Of a stretch of 64,000 nucleotides of DNA, positions 50,101-61,777 are shown piece by piece. This DNA comes from Lanius collurio (taxonomy: Eukaryota > Chordata > Aves > Passeriformes > Laniidae): the NCBI GenBank assembly GCA_020086605.1, contig JACBWW010000017.1:4304520-4368519 (forward strand). The letters are read 5' to 3'. Below the pieces are notes generated by a model. The model was not told the DNA's origin. It searched no databases and worked only from the letters and a program-made list of their open reading frames with translations. A program made the translations under genes and the position numbers. Position 1 is the first letter of the stretch; each line of letters starts with the position of its first letter.

Positions 50101-50104
50101 CAAG
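50101..50104. repeat. Right target-site duplication CAAG of solo LTR
   Basis: Second copy of the CAAG duplication, directly after the LTR's final CA. Confidence 0.75.
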
Positions 50105-52250
50105 CTAGACACCTAACCTGAAATAACTCATGCCCTGAACGAACTTATTTCTCTCTAGCCTGACTAGCTCAGCTGCAGAGAGAGGGCTACATCCAGCCCC
50201 ATTAACATCATGGCCAAGCACTGCTTTGGGCACTGTGTGTTATCACAGATGGCCACCAAATGCCATCCCAGAATAACACTGGTGTGGAGTGACTCCCTTA
50301 GAACCACGGTGTGTCATGGGAGCTTGGGCAGAGAGATCCCCTGAACACCCCACAACTAGCACCAACAGGACCTAAGGTGAACCCCTCCCTCTCTCACACC
50401 TCCTTAGGGTGAAGCAGATCTCCTTCCACCTGCCAAAGCAAGAAACAAAAACAGGTGGTAAAGTCCAGTCATTTACACACATCATGAGCTTTCTTAACAG
50501 ACTTGGGCAGCTCCATTTGAATGCTCCCACTTCCAGCTGGCATCGAGCATGGATCATTTCAGAGCAAAGTGGTGTATCATCCCAAAAAACAAAGAACCTA
50601 TGAAAAACGTGTATTGACTTAGAAGTTGCTATGCAGCCTGAGTTACAGCACTGAGAGCCTCTCTGTAATCCATTGCAGTGGTGCAAAATGTAATAAAACT
50701 ACTACAAGGTGCTCTAATTCCATTTACAAATAATCATAAAAGTATTTGAGATGCATCTGAGGAACCGTTTACAAGATGCTTTTTTCAAAGATGATTTGTA
50801 GTCCAAAGAAAAGCCTTTAATACCATATAAATTAGATTTTATGTACAACAATAAATAAAACCATTGCAAAGGAGGTGTTTTGTTGTTTCATAGTCACTAT
50901 TCAGTCTTCATTGAATAATTTCTTTGAAGAAAATACTTGGCTTCTGAGTTCTTCCCAATGAATCATAGAGCAGGATTAATATCATAATTCATCATTTTTT
51001 TATCTGCAAATCCCATTGTGTTCAGTGTAGTTCTACCCAGTTAATCTGCACAGCTTCTGATTAATTGCATTTACTAAAACACACAAAATTATTTTTCACT
51101 TAGCAAACATCCTCAGCGGCTCCACTGACAAATCTACTCCTATAATATGCAAACACACTAATGTTTTCCTTTTCCAGAAATAGAGGCTGGGTGTGCCAGA
51201 GAAATACATGGATAAATAAATCAACCATTGACTGATCTGCTGCAGCACTGATGTCAGCTAGCTTGATAGGTTGAAAGCCACTGCCATATTTTTATTTTTG
51301 TCTTACCATCAGCTTTTGCCATCACTAGGCACTTGTGTGGCATCTCAAAGAAAAGGGTTGGTCTCACTCCAAAGCCAGATGCATGTGGAGGTTTCTTACA
51401 CGTTTGCTTTATGCCATCTCTGATCTCTCACTCCTGCATGAAAATTCTCCTTAAAGGTACAATTTCCTTCTCTCCCTTTTCCTCTGGGAGAGCTGGTGAA
51501 CATCAGGCTGCCTGTTACTCTGCATTTTTCCATTATGCTGCAATAGTGAAGATGTCTCCACTCCTTTCACCTGGCATGGCCTTGCAGAGCAAAGCAGACA
51601 TTGAGCACACTCTCTTGAGTCCATGCCAGCCTGACTCCAGGCTTGCCTTAATCTCCTCTCCTCCAGCCCACAGGCATCCAAACAAGGAACAATACTTCTT
51701 CTCCCATACACAGAATTTTGCACCCACTTTCCATTAGTAAAGCTGGACTAGGAATGCTTTCCCTCGCCCCTCACAGTGCCATGTAGTTTAAGTACTGGGT
51801 CACAAAGAAGTCAAGTCTTGCATCTGTACACCAGAGTAAAACACATCTGCAAAAGACAATCTATTAAACACAATGAAAAAGAAAAGCTGTCTCTCCACAG
51901 GATTTCTGAGCCTTTTCAGCAAACCACTATGTCACCATCAAAAGTGTCACAGAAGCAGCAGTGCTGGCTAACACTGCCAGTGATACGTGGGGTATGTTAA
52001 AAGCATCACAGTCTCACACAAAATGCCTCTGCCAACTTCATTCAAAATTCCCCCACCTACAGCTTGTGCCTGTAAAAGAAAAATGAATAAGAGAAGAAAG
52101 CTGGAAATCTGAGCAGCACTGGGCTGCCATATATATATATTTTTAAGTAGGTACCAAGACCTACATTTTCATCAGCTTTTATTCCCCTTTTTACCCATTG
52201 GTGGCATAAAGCAAATGCCATATCTCGAAAAGTTTTCTTCTTTTTTGCAG

Positions 52251-52489
52251 AGGCAAAGGCAGTCTCTGAAGTCAGCTTGAACAGCAGACGGAGAATGAGG
52301 AATCCTCTGAAATTAAATACCACACACGGAAAGTGCTGGGATGAAAAAAATTTTGACAACCCTCCCATCCTGTCTTTCCTCACCAAAGAAATGTTTGGGA
52401 AAGCGGAAGAAAAAAAACCCAAATCAGTAATTTTGCATTTAGAGAAAATTCTTAGTTTACTTGCTTATTTCTTGAATATGAATGCATAA
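52251..52489 (+). other. Weak candidate terminal coding exon
   Basis: The acceptor TTTTCTTCTTTTTTGCAG is followed by a frame that stays open for 79 codons from 52251 to a TAA at about 52489. The peptide is hydrophilic and mixed in composition (NSRRRMRNPLKLNTTHGKCW, then EMFGKAEEKKPK), more protein-like than most frames here, and no in-frame ATG stands at its start. I do not recognise it, see no good donor, and no AATAAA lies close behind the stop. Chance remains the likelier explanation. Confidence 0.15.
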
Positions 52490-54789
52490 AATATGAGAAA
52501 AAGTCACCGTTGTCCTTTACACCTTATACAGAAAAAAAATGATTGTGAAAAAACTCTTTCCAGCCATGCTGTCCAACAAAGATGTTGCCGACTCTGGCTT
52601 AAGGATTTGCCTCTGCAGTAAATTCGATCATTATAAAACCCCATGTAATTCTCAGTAACTTACAGTTATACAACACAGAGTCCTAATCAAGTGTAACACA
52701 GACTTTTGGACTTTTTTCCATCACAACTTATCATTTTAACCAGTTTAAGTTGTGCTGAAGAGAAATATTTTGACTGCAGCAGAGAAGTAATGTTTTCATG
52801 GTTGTATTTTCATGATACACAGGAGTCTTGGCCACACTCCTAAAGATCAGCTCTTCTGGGTACTGAATAATCACCATCTCCAGAAGAGTCTGGGTAACAC
52901 TACAGGACCAAATCCAGGGCAGTTAGACAGACCCAGCAGAGTTCAATAGAATCATTACCCACTTTCCTGCCTCTCAGATACCAAATAAGAACTTGCACCA
53001 TTCAGATCTCAGCCCATCATTTTCCCTTCCCCTACACACACTGCCTACCCTGCTCACACGTGTGGGTCAGCAGGGGATGAGCAGAGCAAAGGCTACTCCT
53101 GATTTCCCTGGTCATTCCTTCAAACACTGTTCTATTTGTAGCAAGACTTTTAAATAGACACAGGCAAGTGGTTCGTATTTCACTGCAGTCAGAGCAGCTG
53201 CTTTGTGCCTGTCAGTGCAACTTAGTCCTCTAACCTGTGCAAAGCAAACTTCTATTTGGGAAATTCCACCTGCTCCCACTCCACAGAAATTCAAACAGAA
53301 ATTATTCACAGGCAGTGCTAGCAGAGCAGCCCAACAGTGACTACCAACTAAGCCCTCAGGGAAGATTTTGGCTGGTTGGGCTCCATGCTCTATAAACTAT
53401 AAAAATAAGAAAAGGCAGAAAGATTTCCATCTTTCCCACTTTGGCATTACCTCTGCTGCTGTCAGTACACCTGACATGGCTTTCACTTTCCAGCCAGCAG
53501 AAACACAAAAAGAGGCATAAATACTTCTGACTCACACCTAACATAAAACCTTTGGAGTGACCAACCTTACATGGCAGCTGACCCCTGCACTCACACCCTC
53601 AGCAGTCATTCTGTCCTAGCACAACAGAGAACACACTGTACAGCTTGAGCTGAAGGAAATGGATAAACTCTAATTCCACACTCAGACTTATCAACAGAAA
53701 ACTAGAGCATGAATCTCAAATCTCCCAGCACAGACCACACTTTGCATTATAATTTGGTTTGAGCAGCAAGATGCTTAAACTGAGAGATGAAAATCAAAGC
53801 TGGGAGGCAGCTGCCACTTATACCAAACCAACGGGGAAGACTGAACAGCCGCAGGTGCTTTTGACTCCTACAGGTGTAAAGCATATGCTAGAAAATTGAG
53901 TGAGTTTTTCCAGACTGAGCTGAAGTATTGGAAGTCTATATTTTACCTAATTTGTTGTATAATTACAAATGTGCCAGTTTAATTTGACTTAAGTGTATTT
54001 CTTCAGGAATAAGCAGTGTTTTTCTTTACTTGGCAAACGCTCCCAATGCAAAACTTCTGGCAGCCAAGATGCATGGAAGTTTGACTTCAAATCTTCAGAG
54101 GGTTTGTGAAAACAGAAGAAAAGAAACCTAGAAAATCCCAAGGGACATTGCTCAGAGGGGAGATGTTTTAACTATTGTTTTCTGCATCCATTTTTTATTC
54201 ATCAGTCAAGAAAAATTCAAATTCCTCCTTAAAACCATAGGCTACATTTTGAGATTTACACCTTTGAAAGTTAAAACCTAAGACATCCCCTTCAGAGAGG
54301 TGCTAGCAGTGAGTGCTGAAGTGTGATGTGTGGTGTGATGTATCCCAGACAGGCCATTCACAGCCAGGATTTAGAATTTGGACTGCCAGCAACCACATGC
54401 AGAATAACCTTTCCAGGGTAGTTTCATCCAGTCAGGGGAGATAAAATAATATGACTGATGTGAATATTCAGAAAAGCTGTCACACCATGAGTGTACCAGC
54501 AGGAAACTCACTGATCATGTCCTCATGCATTATTTGTTGAAGTTTTCTGCAAGAGACAACAATTTCCAAAAGAGATGGAGGAAGGCAGAATGAACAACTG
54601 TGCTTAACAGAATGGGCTAAGAAGTCTTGGCTGGTTTTAAACCCAGCCAAAATACCTGCTTTTTTTGCCTAGAGGAATATAGGGTGATAGAGGTAGCAGA
54701 GTTTTAAAGATGGTGTTTAATTTACCTCCCTTTCTCAAGGCAAAACTGATTAATGTAACTTGAACACACACATCCTCCCCATCACAAGC

Positions 54790-55215
54790 AATGTGAACAC
54801 GACAGCACCTCCAAAAGAAGGGTGAGATTCTTGAGGCAGGAAAAAGACATCGGAAACTCCCCCAGAGGAATATCACAGCCCAGGCTGAGCTCAGCAGCCA
54901 CACTCCCAGAGAAGGAACCCTCACACCTGTGTCCATCCTACCAACGCCGTTCAGATCCCAGGCAGATGCAAATCCAGACGGAGCAGGCTGCAGGAACAAG
55001 ATGCTGTTTACGTGGAAAACCTGCCACTGAGAGACAATTTTATCCGCAGCTGTCAGCTCGATCTCGTCTGAGAGGAGGCGTCCTGCCAGCAAACGGGGGC
55101 TCTGTGTTGTGAAAGGCAGGACTGCTACAGTTCCAGTGCCACTCCCCACTCTTGGATGCGAGTGTTAATGTTTCTAGCAAATTACCTTCCAAATGTTGCA
55201 GCACGACACGCTTTA
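54790..55215. promoter_or_regulatory. Local CpG cluster with an octamer motif
   Basis: More than ten CpGs fall within about 400 bp (for example in AACGCCGTTC, AGACGGAG, TACGTGG, CTCGATCTCGTC, GGCGTCC, AACGGGGG, CACGACACGC), against a CpG-poor surround. The octamer ATGCAAAT, a POU/Oct site, is at 54966-54973. No TATA box or gene is evident. It could be a small regulatory element or lncRNA promoter. Confidence 0.2.
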
Positions 55216-58200
55216 TAGGAACTAATGAATCACACAGTAAAAACTAATTGCAACTTACATACTGTTGTGAACTGAGTTTTGCAACATAAAAGCAATCAGC
55301 CAGCAATTAAAATGCTAATATGGGGCTGAACCTCATATAACAGTTTGCCAAAATCTGGTGCAATACCGTGCTTCCTGGAGTATTTGGAACAGATGGGATT
55401 TAGTTAGTAGGTAGTCATTTCATAAAGCTTATAAACCTTACCATGCTGGAGGAGGGTCCCCACTATGATACATTGCAGATTTCCAATATTAGAAGTGGCA
55501 GTAAAGGATCATTACGTATTTTCTTCTTTTGAATGGCTTCTTCTATTCTCATGTAAACGATTAATAAACTCTTAGCAAGTCAGAAAGGAGGGGTACCTAC
55601 CAGATGCTCTTTCCAGACACAAACATCTTGAATTTCTTTTTGTTGTAGTACAGATGGACTCCAAATGGATGGTGGACATCATCAAATCTACTTTTCTTTT
55701 TAATTATAAAATCTTACTTTCACAGATTCACTAATGCAAGATTGGGAGTGAAACAATTACATTTTAATTGAGTTCACCTCCCCCACATCCCCTTTTTCTT
55801 CATTAAATTCCTAATGCTAAGACAATCAAAATACATTAATTAATTCAAATGGGGAATTATTAATTTTCAACATTATCAGCCTTGCAGAAATTACCTCTGG
55901 TCCTGGAACAAAGCTCCCAGGAAGAGCTTCTTCCCTTGCATGTTAGCCTTTAAATTTGTACTATCATTATTGGTATCAGCACTGAAAAAGCATAAATGAG
56001 CTCTAAACTGACTCACTAACTCCTTGGTACTTAGCCACCTGCAAGGAGAAGCCAGGGAGGGCAACCAGAGTAGGCACCTGGAACTCAGCTGTATATGTGA
56101 TGGCATCCAAACTCCTCTCAGCTGGACACAGAACATGAAATACCCAAAATGTCCCAGGTCTTGCCTGCTTGGATGAAGCTATCCATCAGCCACAGGGAAT
56201 CTTCAGTAATGAGGTCTTGGATCTCATGTCCTTGCAGCCCTCCAAGCACAAAAGCAAGGAGGAATCACTGCCTGGTCCCAAGACACAGTCAGGCACAGAT
56301 AATTAATACAAATAACAAAAACAGACTCAAGTGTTTTCTTCTCACATGTCAGTGGCTTTCATAGCCTCCTTAAGTCTTCTATTCAAAAATAAATCTATTT
56401 TCTCACAATTCCTACAGTCCCTTTCCCTGTTCAATGCCCTTCATGAGAAGCCCTGCATGGAGGACCACATTCCTTGATTAATATTCCTCACCATCTTATC
56501 CCTAGAATCTCCAAACATCCACTTTCCCATCTCCTCACCACTCCAGCCTAAGCCTCAGAGAAATAAACAGCTGCTGCTCCCAGCTCAATCCCAGCAGTAA
56601 AATCCCAGACTCAGCACACTTGCACTCCCCTCCCATGCATCCACTCCAAAAGGAAACAGGACAGAAAGTGCAGAAACTGTCCAAAGGCATGAGAGATGCC
56701 TAAAATGCAGAAGATGTTTCCAAAAAACCAAGAAACACCTTCCACCTGCTCCAAAGGATGGCATAGACTGTAAATGACAGGAGATAGGCTGGGCTTTGCT
56801 GCTGTGTTCACTGCTACAGCTCCACCATCACATCAGAACAGGAGTCATTCTCAGACAACTTTAAATTTAGGAAACAGGAAACCTACTGCTCCGGGTGCAA
56901 AAGGTGAATCGCCATTAAAGAGGTGACCTGGACTCTGAAAGAGGTCTGTCAACAGAGGAACTGGAAACTTTAAGCTTGATTTCCCAAATTACCACTCTGC
57001 GACAGCTTTGGAAGAAAACTTGACAGGAGCGTGGAGAGAAAAGGCTCTTACACATAAAAGCATCTCTCATGACAGCAAAGCAGAGCCTCCCCTAGCCAGG
57101 CTAGGGAGGGAGCAGGTTTCACAAAACCCCTAGTATTCCTAGAAGTCATAGAGATTTGCTTCTGCCTGTTTGCCCTGGGAACCCAAAAACTGATGGGAGT
57201 GTTTATGATCCATCATCAAGTCAGAGGAGCTCTGGTGCTCAGCCCCACAGGCAATGCATGCCTACAGACACAACCCATCTTTCTCAATGAGGGCTTTATG
57301 TTAGAGATAAAAGCTGCTCTGCTCTAAGGTTCTCAGTACAGAGGAGAGGAGCAGCACCTTTATTTCACCCCAGTGAGCAGAGAGAGTGTGTCCAGGTGAA
57401 GGATGTGCCCCAAATCACACAACACTTTGGGTAACCCACCCAGTGCTGTCATCATCACATTGTTCTGCTTCACTCACAGCACACCCATAAGGCAGTAAAA
57501 CTCTGAATTCCTCCTTCCAGACACCAAGTTCCCAAGCCCACACACTTAACACTCACCAATTTATGTGTCAGCTGGGGCCTGTAGCACCACCACCAATTTT
57601 CAGTAGTTCATTCATCTTACAGTAGGTGCAGACAATCCAGTCTGACCCAATTCTTCTGTTTTATTGGTAACTGTGACCTTGAAACTCATGTGTTGTGTAA
57701 AGGGGAAAATAGCTGTAAATAGTTCTAAGGAGTGAAATTTGGCTGATATTACAAACACATTAATGAAATAGCTCTGGTTTTTGTCTCATGGAAATCTGTT
57801 CCCCCTAATGTGCTTCTATACACATTTACAACAAGCTACAGGCACACATTATCTATTTTTTTACCAGGCAGAAAGAGACACAGTGGGCATTTGAAGTGTA
57901 AATACAGTGAATTCAAAGGTAAGTAAACCAAAGCAGGGCTGAGATGGAATCTGGACATGATAAAAAATGCAGCTGTAATTCCTTGCTGTATTAAGCTCTG
58001 TCATTCTACCTGATGCCTTGGGATAAATATTGCAATAGGGCTGAAGATGTCATTTCATTGTATCCTGGGAAGGGAATGGGTTCAGACTGCCTGCTCTGAG
58101 AGTCCTAGAAAGAGACTTGTTCAATAATTTCATAACAATTTGCTTTCGTGCAAAGCTTTGGGATAAATGGGAATCATTCAGAATACCTGAAGCTCTGCTG

Positions 58201-59689
58201 TCATATTATTGTACCTGTGTGTACCACAAAACATCTCAATGAACAGTGAAGGCAGAAATTCCCCTCTGATTTAAAAGAATTTCTTACACAGAAATAGAAT
58301 TTTCAAGGATGGCACAAAAGCAACCAGATAATCAAAACATCTCTGTGTCTTCTGAATTTACACTTTCTTTTGTTTTATTCTCATGTATCTCTCTGGTAAC
58401 ACAGCAGAGTAAAGGCAAGGAGGAAGGAAAAAAGGAATTTTGTAGTTAACAAGGGGACTGTGAAAGGAGTTGAATGTTCAGGAAGAATATGAAGAAGACA
58501 AAGGAGTACAGTCATGTCAAAAAGAAAAAGTACTAAAAAGCACTTTCTCTTCTGACATAAGGTCAGAGGAAGAACCTGGCATGCCACACTTCACTCCTTT
58601 GTGAGTGAGAGATCAAGCAGTAACTCTGCTCATTGCCTCCGGAGTGAGCCCCAGGTGAGAAAATAACTCAGGGAAAGTCTCACAGCCTGTTCCCTCGCAG
58701 GCAAATATTTATCTGAGGCTGCACTAGTGACTGGGGAACTTGTGTTTAATTTCAGGAGCTGCCCTCCCCCCTAGAGCTATAGATCTCACTGAGGTAGAGG
58801 AAAGCTCAAGGTTATTTTTGGAGACTTTCCTTGAGTGAGGCTCAGCTGCAGGACATGGGGCCTTGGCTCCCTGTGCACAGCAAAGGACTTGGGCAGGTGT
58901 GTTTTTTGTACAACACAACACCTGTGCTATGCAGGCTTCCTCAAAGCCACTTACCACCAGCACTGAGAGAAACCAGCACTGTTCTTCAGCCAAACCAGAG
59001 CAGTGCAGCTCCTGGGATCAGTGATAAAGCCAAACATCCAACTGAGAAATGAGCTGAAATGGGAACCAGAACATTGTGAGGAATCAGAAACCTGACTGAT
59101 GAGTTTGGGACTCATGCAGCCTAGAAAGGGTAACTGCCCAGATCCTCCTCATCTCTGAGGCAGACTACAAAAACAGAAAAAATTACACAAATGGGAATTT
59201 TTCAATAGGCTGAGGCTCCTGCAGCAAATCCTCATGCCCAGACCTTCTTGTGTGACATCCCTGACAGCAGCAGCTGACAGAATTTCTTTTTTTAAAGAAG
59301 TACTGGTGAGGTGAATGAAATGAGGAGATATCAGAGGCATCATGGACCAAGGTATGTTGGCATCAGTAGATAAAGATTGCCACAGGTGACCCACAGGAAT
59401 ACAAGCACTGACCAGAAACCTGCTGGAGGACAAGGAAAGAGTCACAGACATAACCCAGAGCCCAAATCAGCCCTATGAAGGAGCTTCACAGCAAGAGGCA
59501 ATAAAGGCTGGAAAGGAGGAAAATGGTCAAACCCAGGCACTTTGCAGGATCAAGTCAGTGAGAAATGAACTTTCAGGGGCATTTCTGTGTTGTGGCTAAG
59601 AGTTTTTCAAGTAGTGAACCATCCCCACTTCCAAACAACAGCCCATAAATCACACAAAAATCACCATCTTGGGAGATGGCAAATATGAA

Positions 59690-60920
59690 AATAAATGTAA
59701 AAATTAGAATGGGGCAAAGGGAAAGGATGTTAGCTATAAGGAAAGCATCAGCCTTTTGAGAGAAGTTAACAAAATCAGGGATAAACAAACAAAGAAGAAT
59801 GAAGAGATAGAGGACAAAGAGCGAAGGTGTGAGTGGTGTGTAAGTGTGCAGCCCCCTCCACATTATGGTCAGGTTTGTAAGAAGGAAAAGAGCAGAAGCA
59901 GCACAAAAATAGGTCAGGGAGTGAAGGATTTGGGAAATTTGGGCTATTTGAAAGAGGCATATCTGAAGATCATGACCTGACAGCAGTGGGATGGGATGGT
60001 GGGAGGAAGAGATAATAGGAAGAGGAATGAAAGGAGCAGGAGAGGAGGTACCCAGGCACTAGCAGGATAGCTTTCACCAGAAAAGTTAGCAAAAAAATTA
60101 TTAAATATTAATAGTATGGGCATATGAGGGTTTGTGCAGTGGGTGTGGGAGATTTTTTACCCTTACTATGAGATACTGGTGTATTGATCAATTTTCTGCA
60201 AGCCAGGTCAAGATGAGGTGGATGAAACCACTGCCTGAGTGCCTGGTCTGTCTGGGCTCTGGTGAATCCCATAATAGCTTGGAAGAGTGAAGGCAGGGAA
60301 ATGCATGGAAAGTGCTTGGAAGCAGTCAAGAAAATGAAGTGAGATTGGAAGAACTGAGCTCCCCATTGAGGGTACTGGCTTTATACAAAAATAATGGGCA
60401 AAGTCAGAAAGGTGAGATTTGATGAGGACAGAGACGTCAGGTCAGTGAGATGAAGGCTATAATTGAATACAGTGAGGTGGCAGCAGAGGTAATTAGGGCT
60501 CAATAAGCTGCAAAGGGCACAAATTAAATGAGGATAAAACAGAAGTTAAAGCACAAAGAGTCAGCGTGCTGGTTTTCTTTGCCAATGGCAATCTGGCTGA
60601 TGAAGATCAATTAATTGAATTCAAAGAGCTGGGATAAGCCAGGCCTCCTGGGAAAACAGAGTTTGGGTTGTGAAGAGAAAGAATAGAGCTGCTGAAAGAA
60701 AACCGAGTGGTACAAAACAAAAGTAATTTGGGCTCAAAAGATAAGAGGGAAATGCCATGAAAGGAGAAATTAGGAGCGAGCGCTGTCAGTGCAAGGAGGA
60801 AAATGCTGAGAGAATTAAAGTTTGAGAGGAGTATCAGAGAGGAGGAAAACTGAGGAGTGGAAAGGAGAGAAGAACACTATCAGAAGTGGGAAGAATGAGG
60901 AACATAAATTCATCTGTGTT
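59690..60920. other. Purine-skewed block
   Basis: The + strand is strongly purine-rich over about 1.2 kb: roughly 82% A+G at 59761-59820, 72% at 60661-60720 and 83% at 60841-60900 by hand count. A more balanced part lies near 60110-60260. It is not a simple repeat and holds no convincing gene. Confidence 0.6.
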
Positions 60921-61656
60921 GTTGTCTTGCTGCCAGACTGGAGGGCTGGGTAGTCACAGCCCTCACCAAACACTCTCATCAGTGGCTAACACACCCTGCC
61001 GATGAGCAGCACTCCATTCAGCACTGCATTTCTCCTGCTTTTCTCCTCCCTTCATGCTGAAACCATGAAGAAAGACAGAGTCATCTTCCTGCTAAACCAT
61101 GGAAATTAAAACTAAAGGGCTGCTAATAATTTTCAGGGTTTCCCTCTTCTCTACTCAACATTGCTGGGGGAAGTCTGGCTTTGTGGTCAGAACTTTGGCT
61201 GAACCAAACCATTTCCCAGCCTTTAGCAGGTACATGGTGTTCTCAGAAAACAAGATGCAGGGCTCCAATCCTCTACCACCTGGTGCCAGGGATGCTCTTA
61301 GGTTGGTGCTGGGGAGATTGAGGGTGGAGTCACTGCTGGACAGCATGGCTTGAGCCCCAACACAGTCCTGGCCAGGCTCTCCAGTGCTGTGTGAGGTGTC
61401 AGCTTGGAGAGGGCTCTGCCTCCATCTTCCCTATCAAAAACTCAAGTTCTGCACTTTTTCAAAGCACACCCTAGAAGGATGTAACCTTTAGGTGGTTAAA
61501 ACTCAGGTCTTATGGGAGTGATGATTGAGAATAAGGAGGTGTAAACAGCCCTCACATGTTAGGTCCATTCTTCCCAACTGGTTCTTAACCCAGAAACCCT
61601 CATCAACTTCTGGAGCTCAATGGACTCTGCATCCCTCAAGGTTTGTAGAAAATGTC

Positions 61657-61724
61657 TCCTTCCTTCCTTCCTTCCTTCCTTCCTTCCTTCCTTCCTTCCT
61701 TCCTTCCTTCCTTCCTTCCTTCCT
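61657..61724. repeat. TCCT tetranucleotide microsatellite, 17 perfect units
   Basis: Uninterrupted TCCT repeats, 68 bp, all pyrimidine on +. Open frames across it (Phe-Leu-Pro-Ser repeats) are artefacts of the repeat. Confidence 0.98.
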
Positions 61725-61768
61725 GCCTTCCTGCCTTCCTGCCTTCCTGCCTTCCTGCCTTCCTGCCT
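61721..61768. repeat. TCCTGCCT octanucleotide repeat, six perfect units
   Basis: It directly continues the TCCT tract. Each unit equals two TCCT units with one T-to-G change, so it is a higher-order repeat born from the microsatellite. A run of eight C follows at 61770-61777. Confidence 0.98.
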
Positions 61769-61777
61769 TCCCCCCCC

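Larger units (their letters stand above)
50105..61656. other. Long unique non-coding stretch, no gene seen
   Basis: No interspersed repeat or gene was recognised over 11.5 kb. It includes a candidate exon start at 52251, a CpG cluster at 54790-55215, AT-rich blocks with many ATTA cores (50700-51100 and 55640-55880), and a purine-skewed block at 59690-60920. Open frames reach 170 codons (54637-55149 on -) without a domain I can name. Confidence 0.5.
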
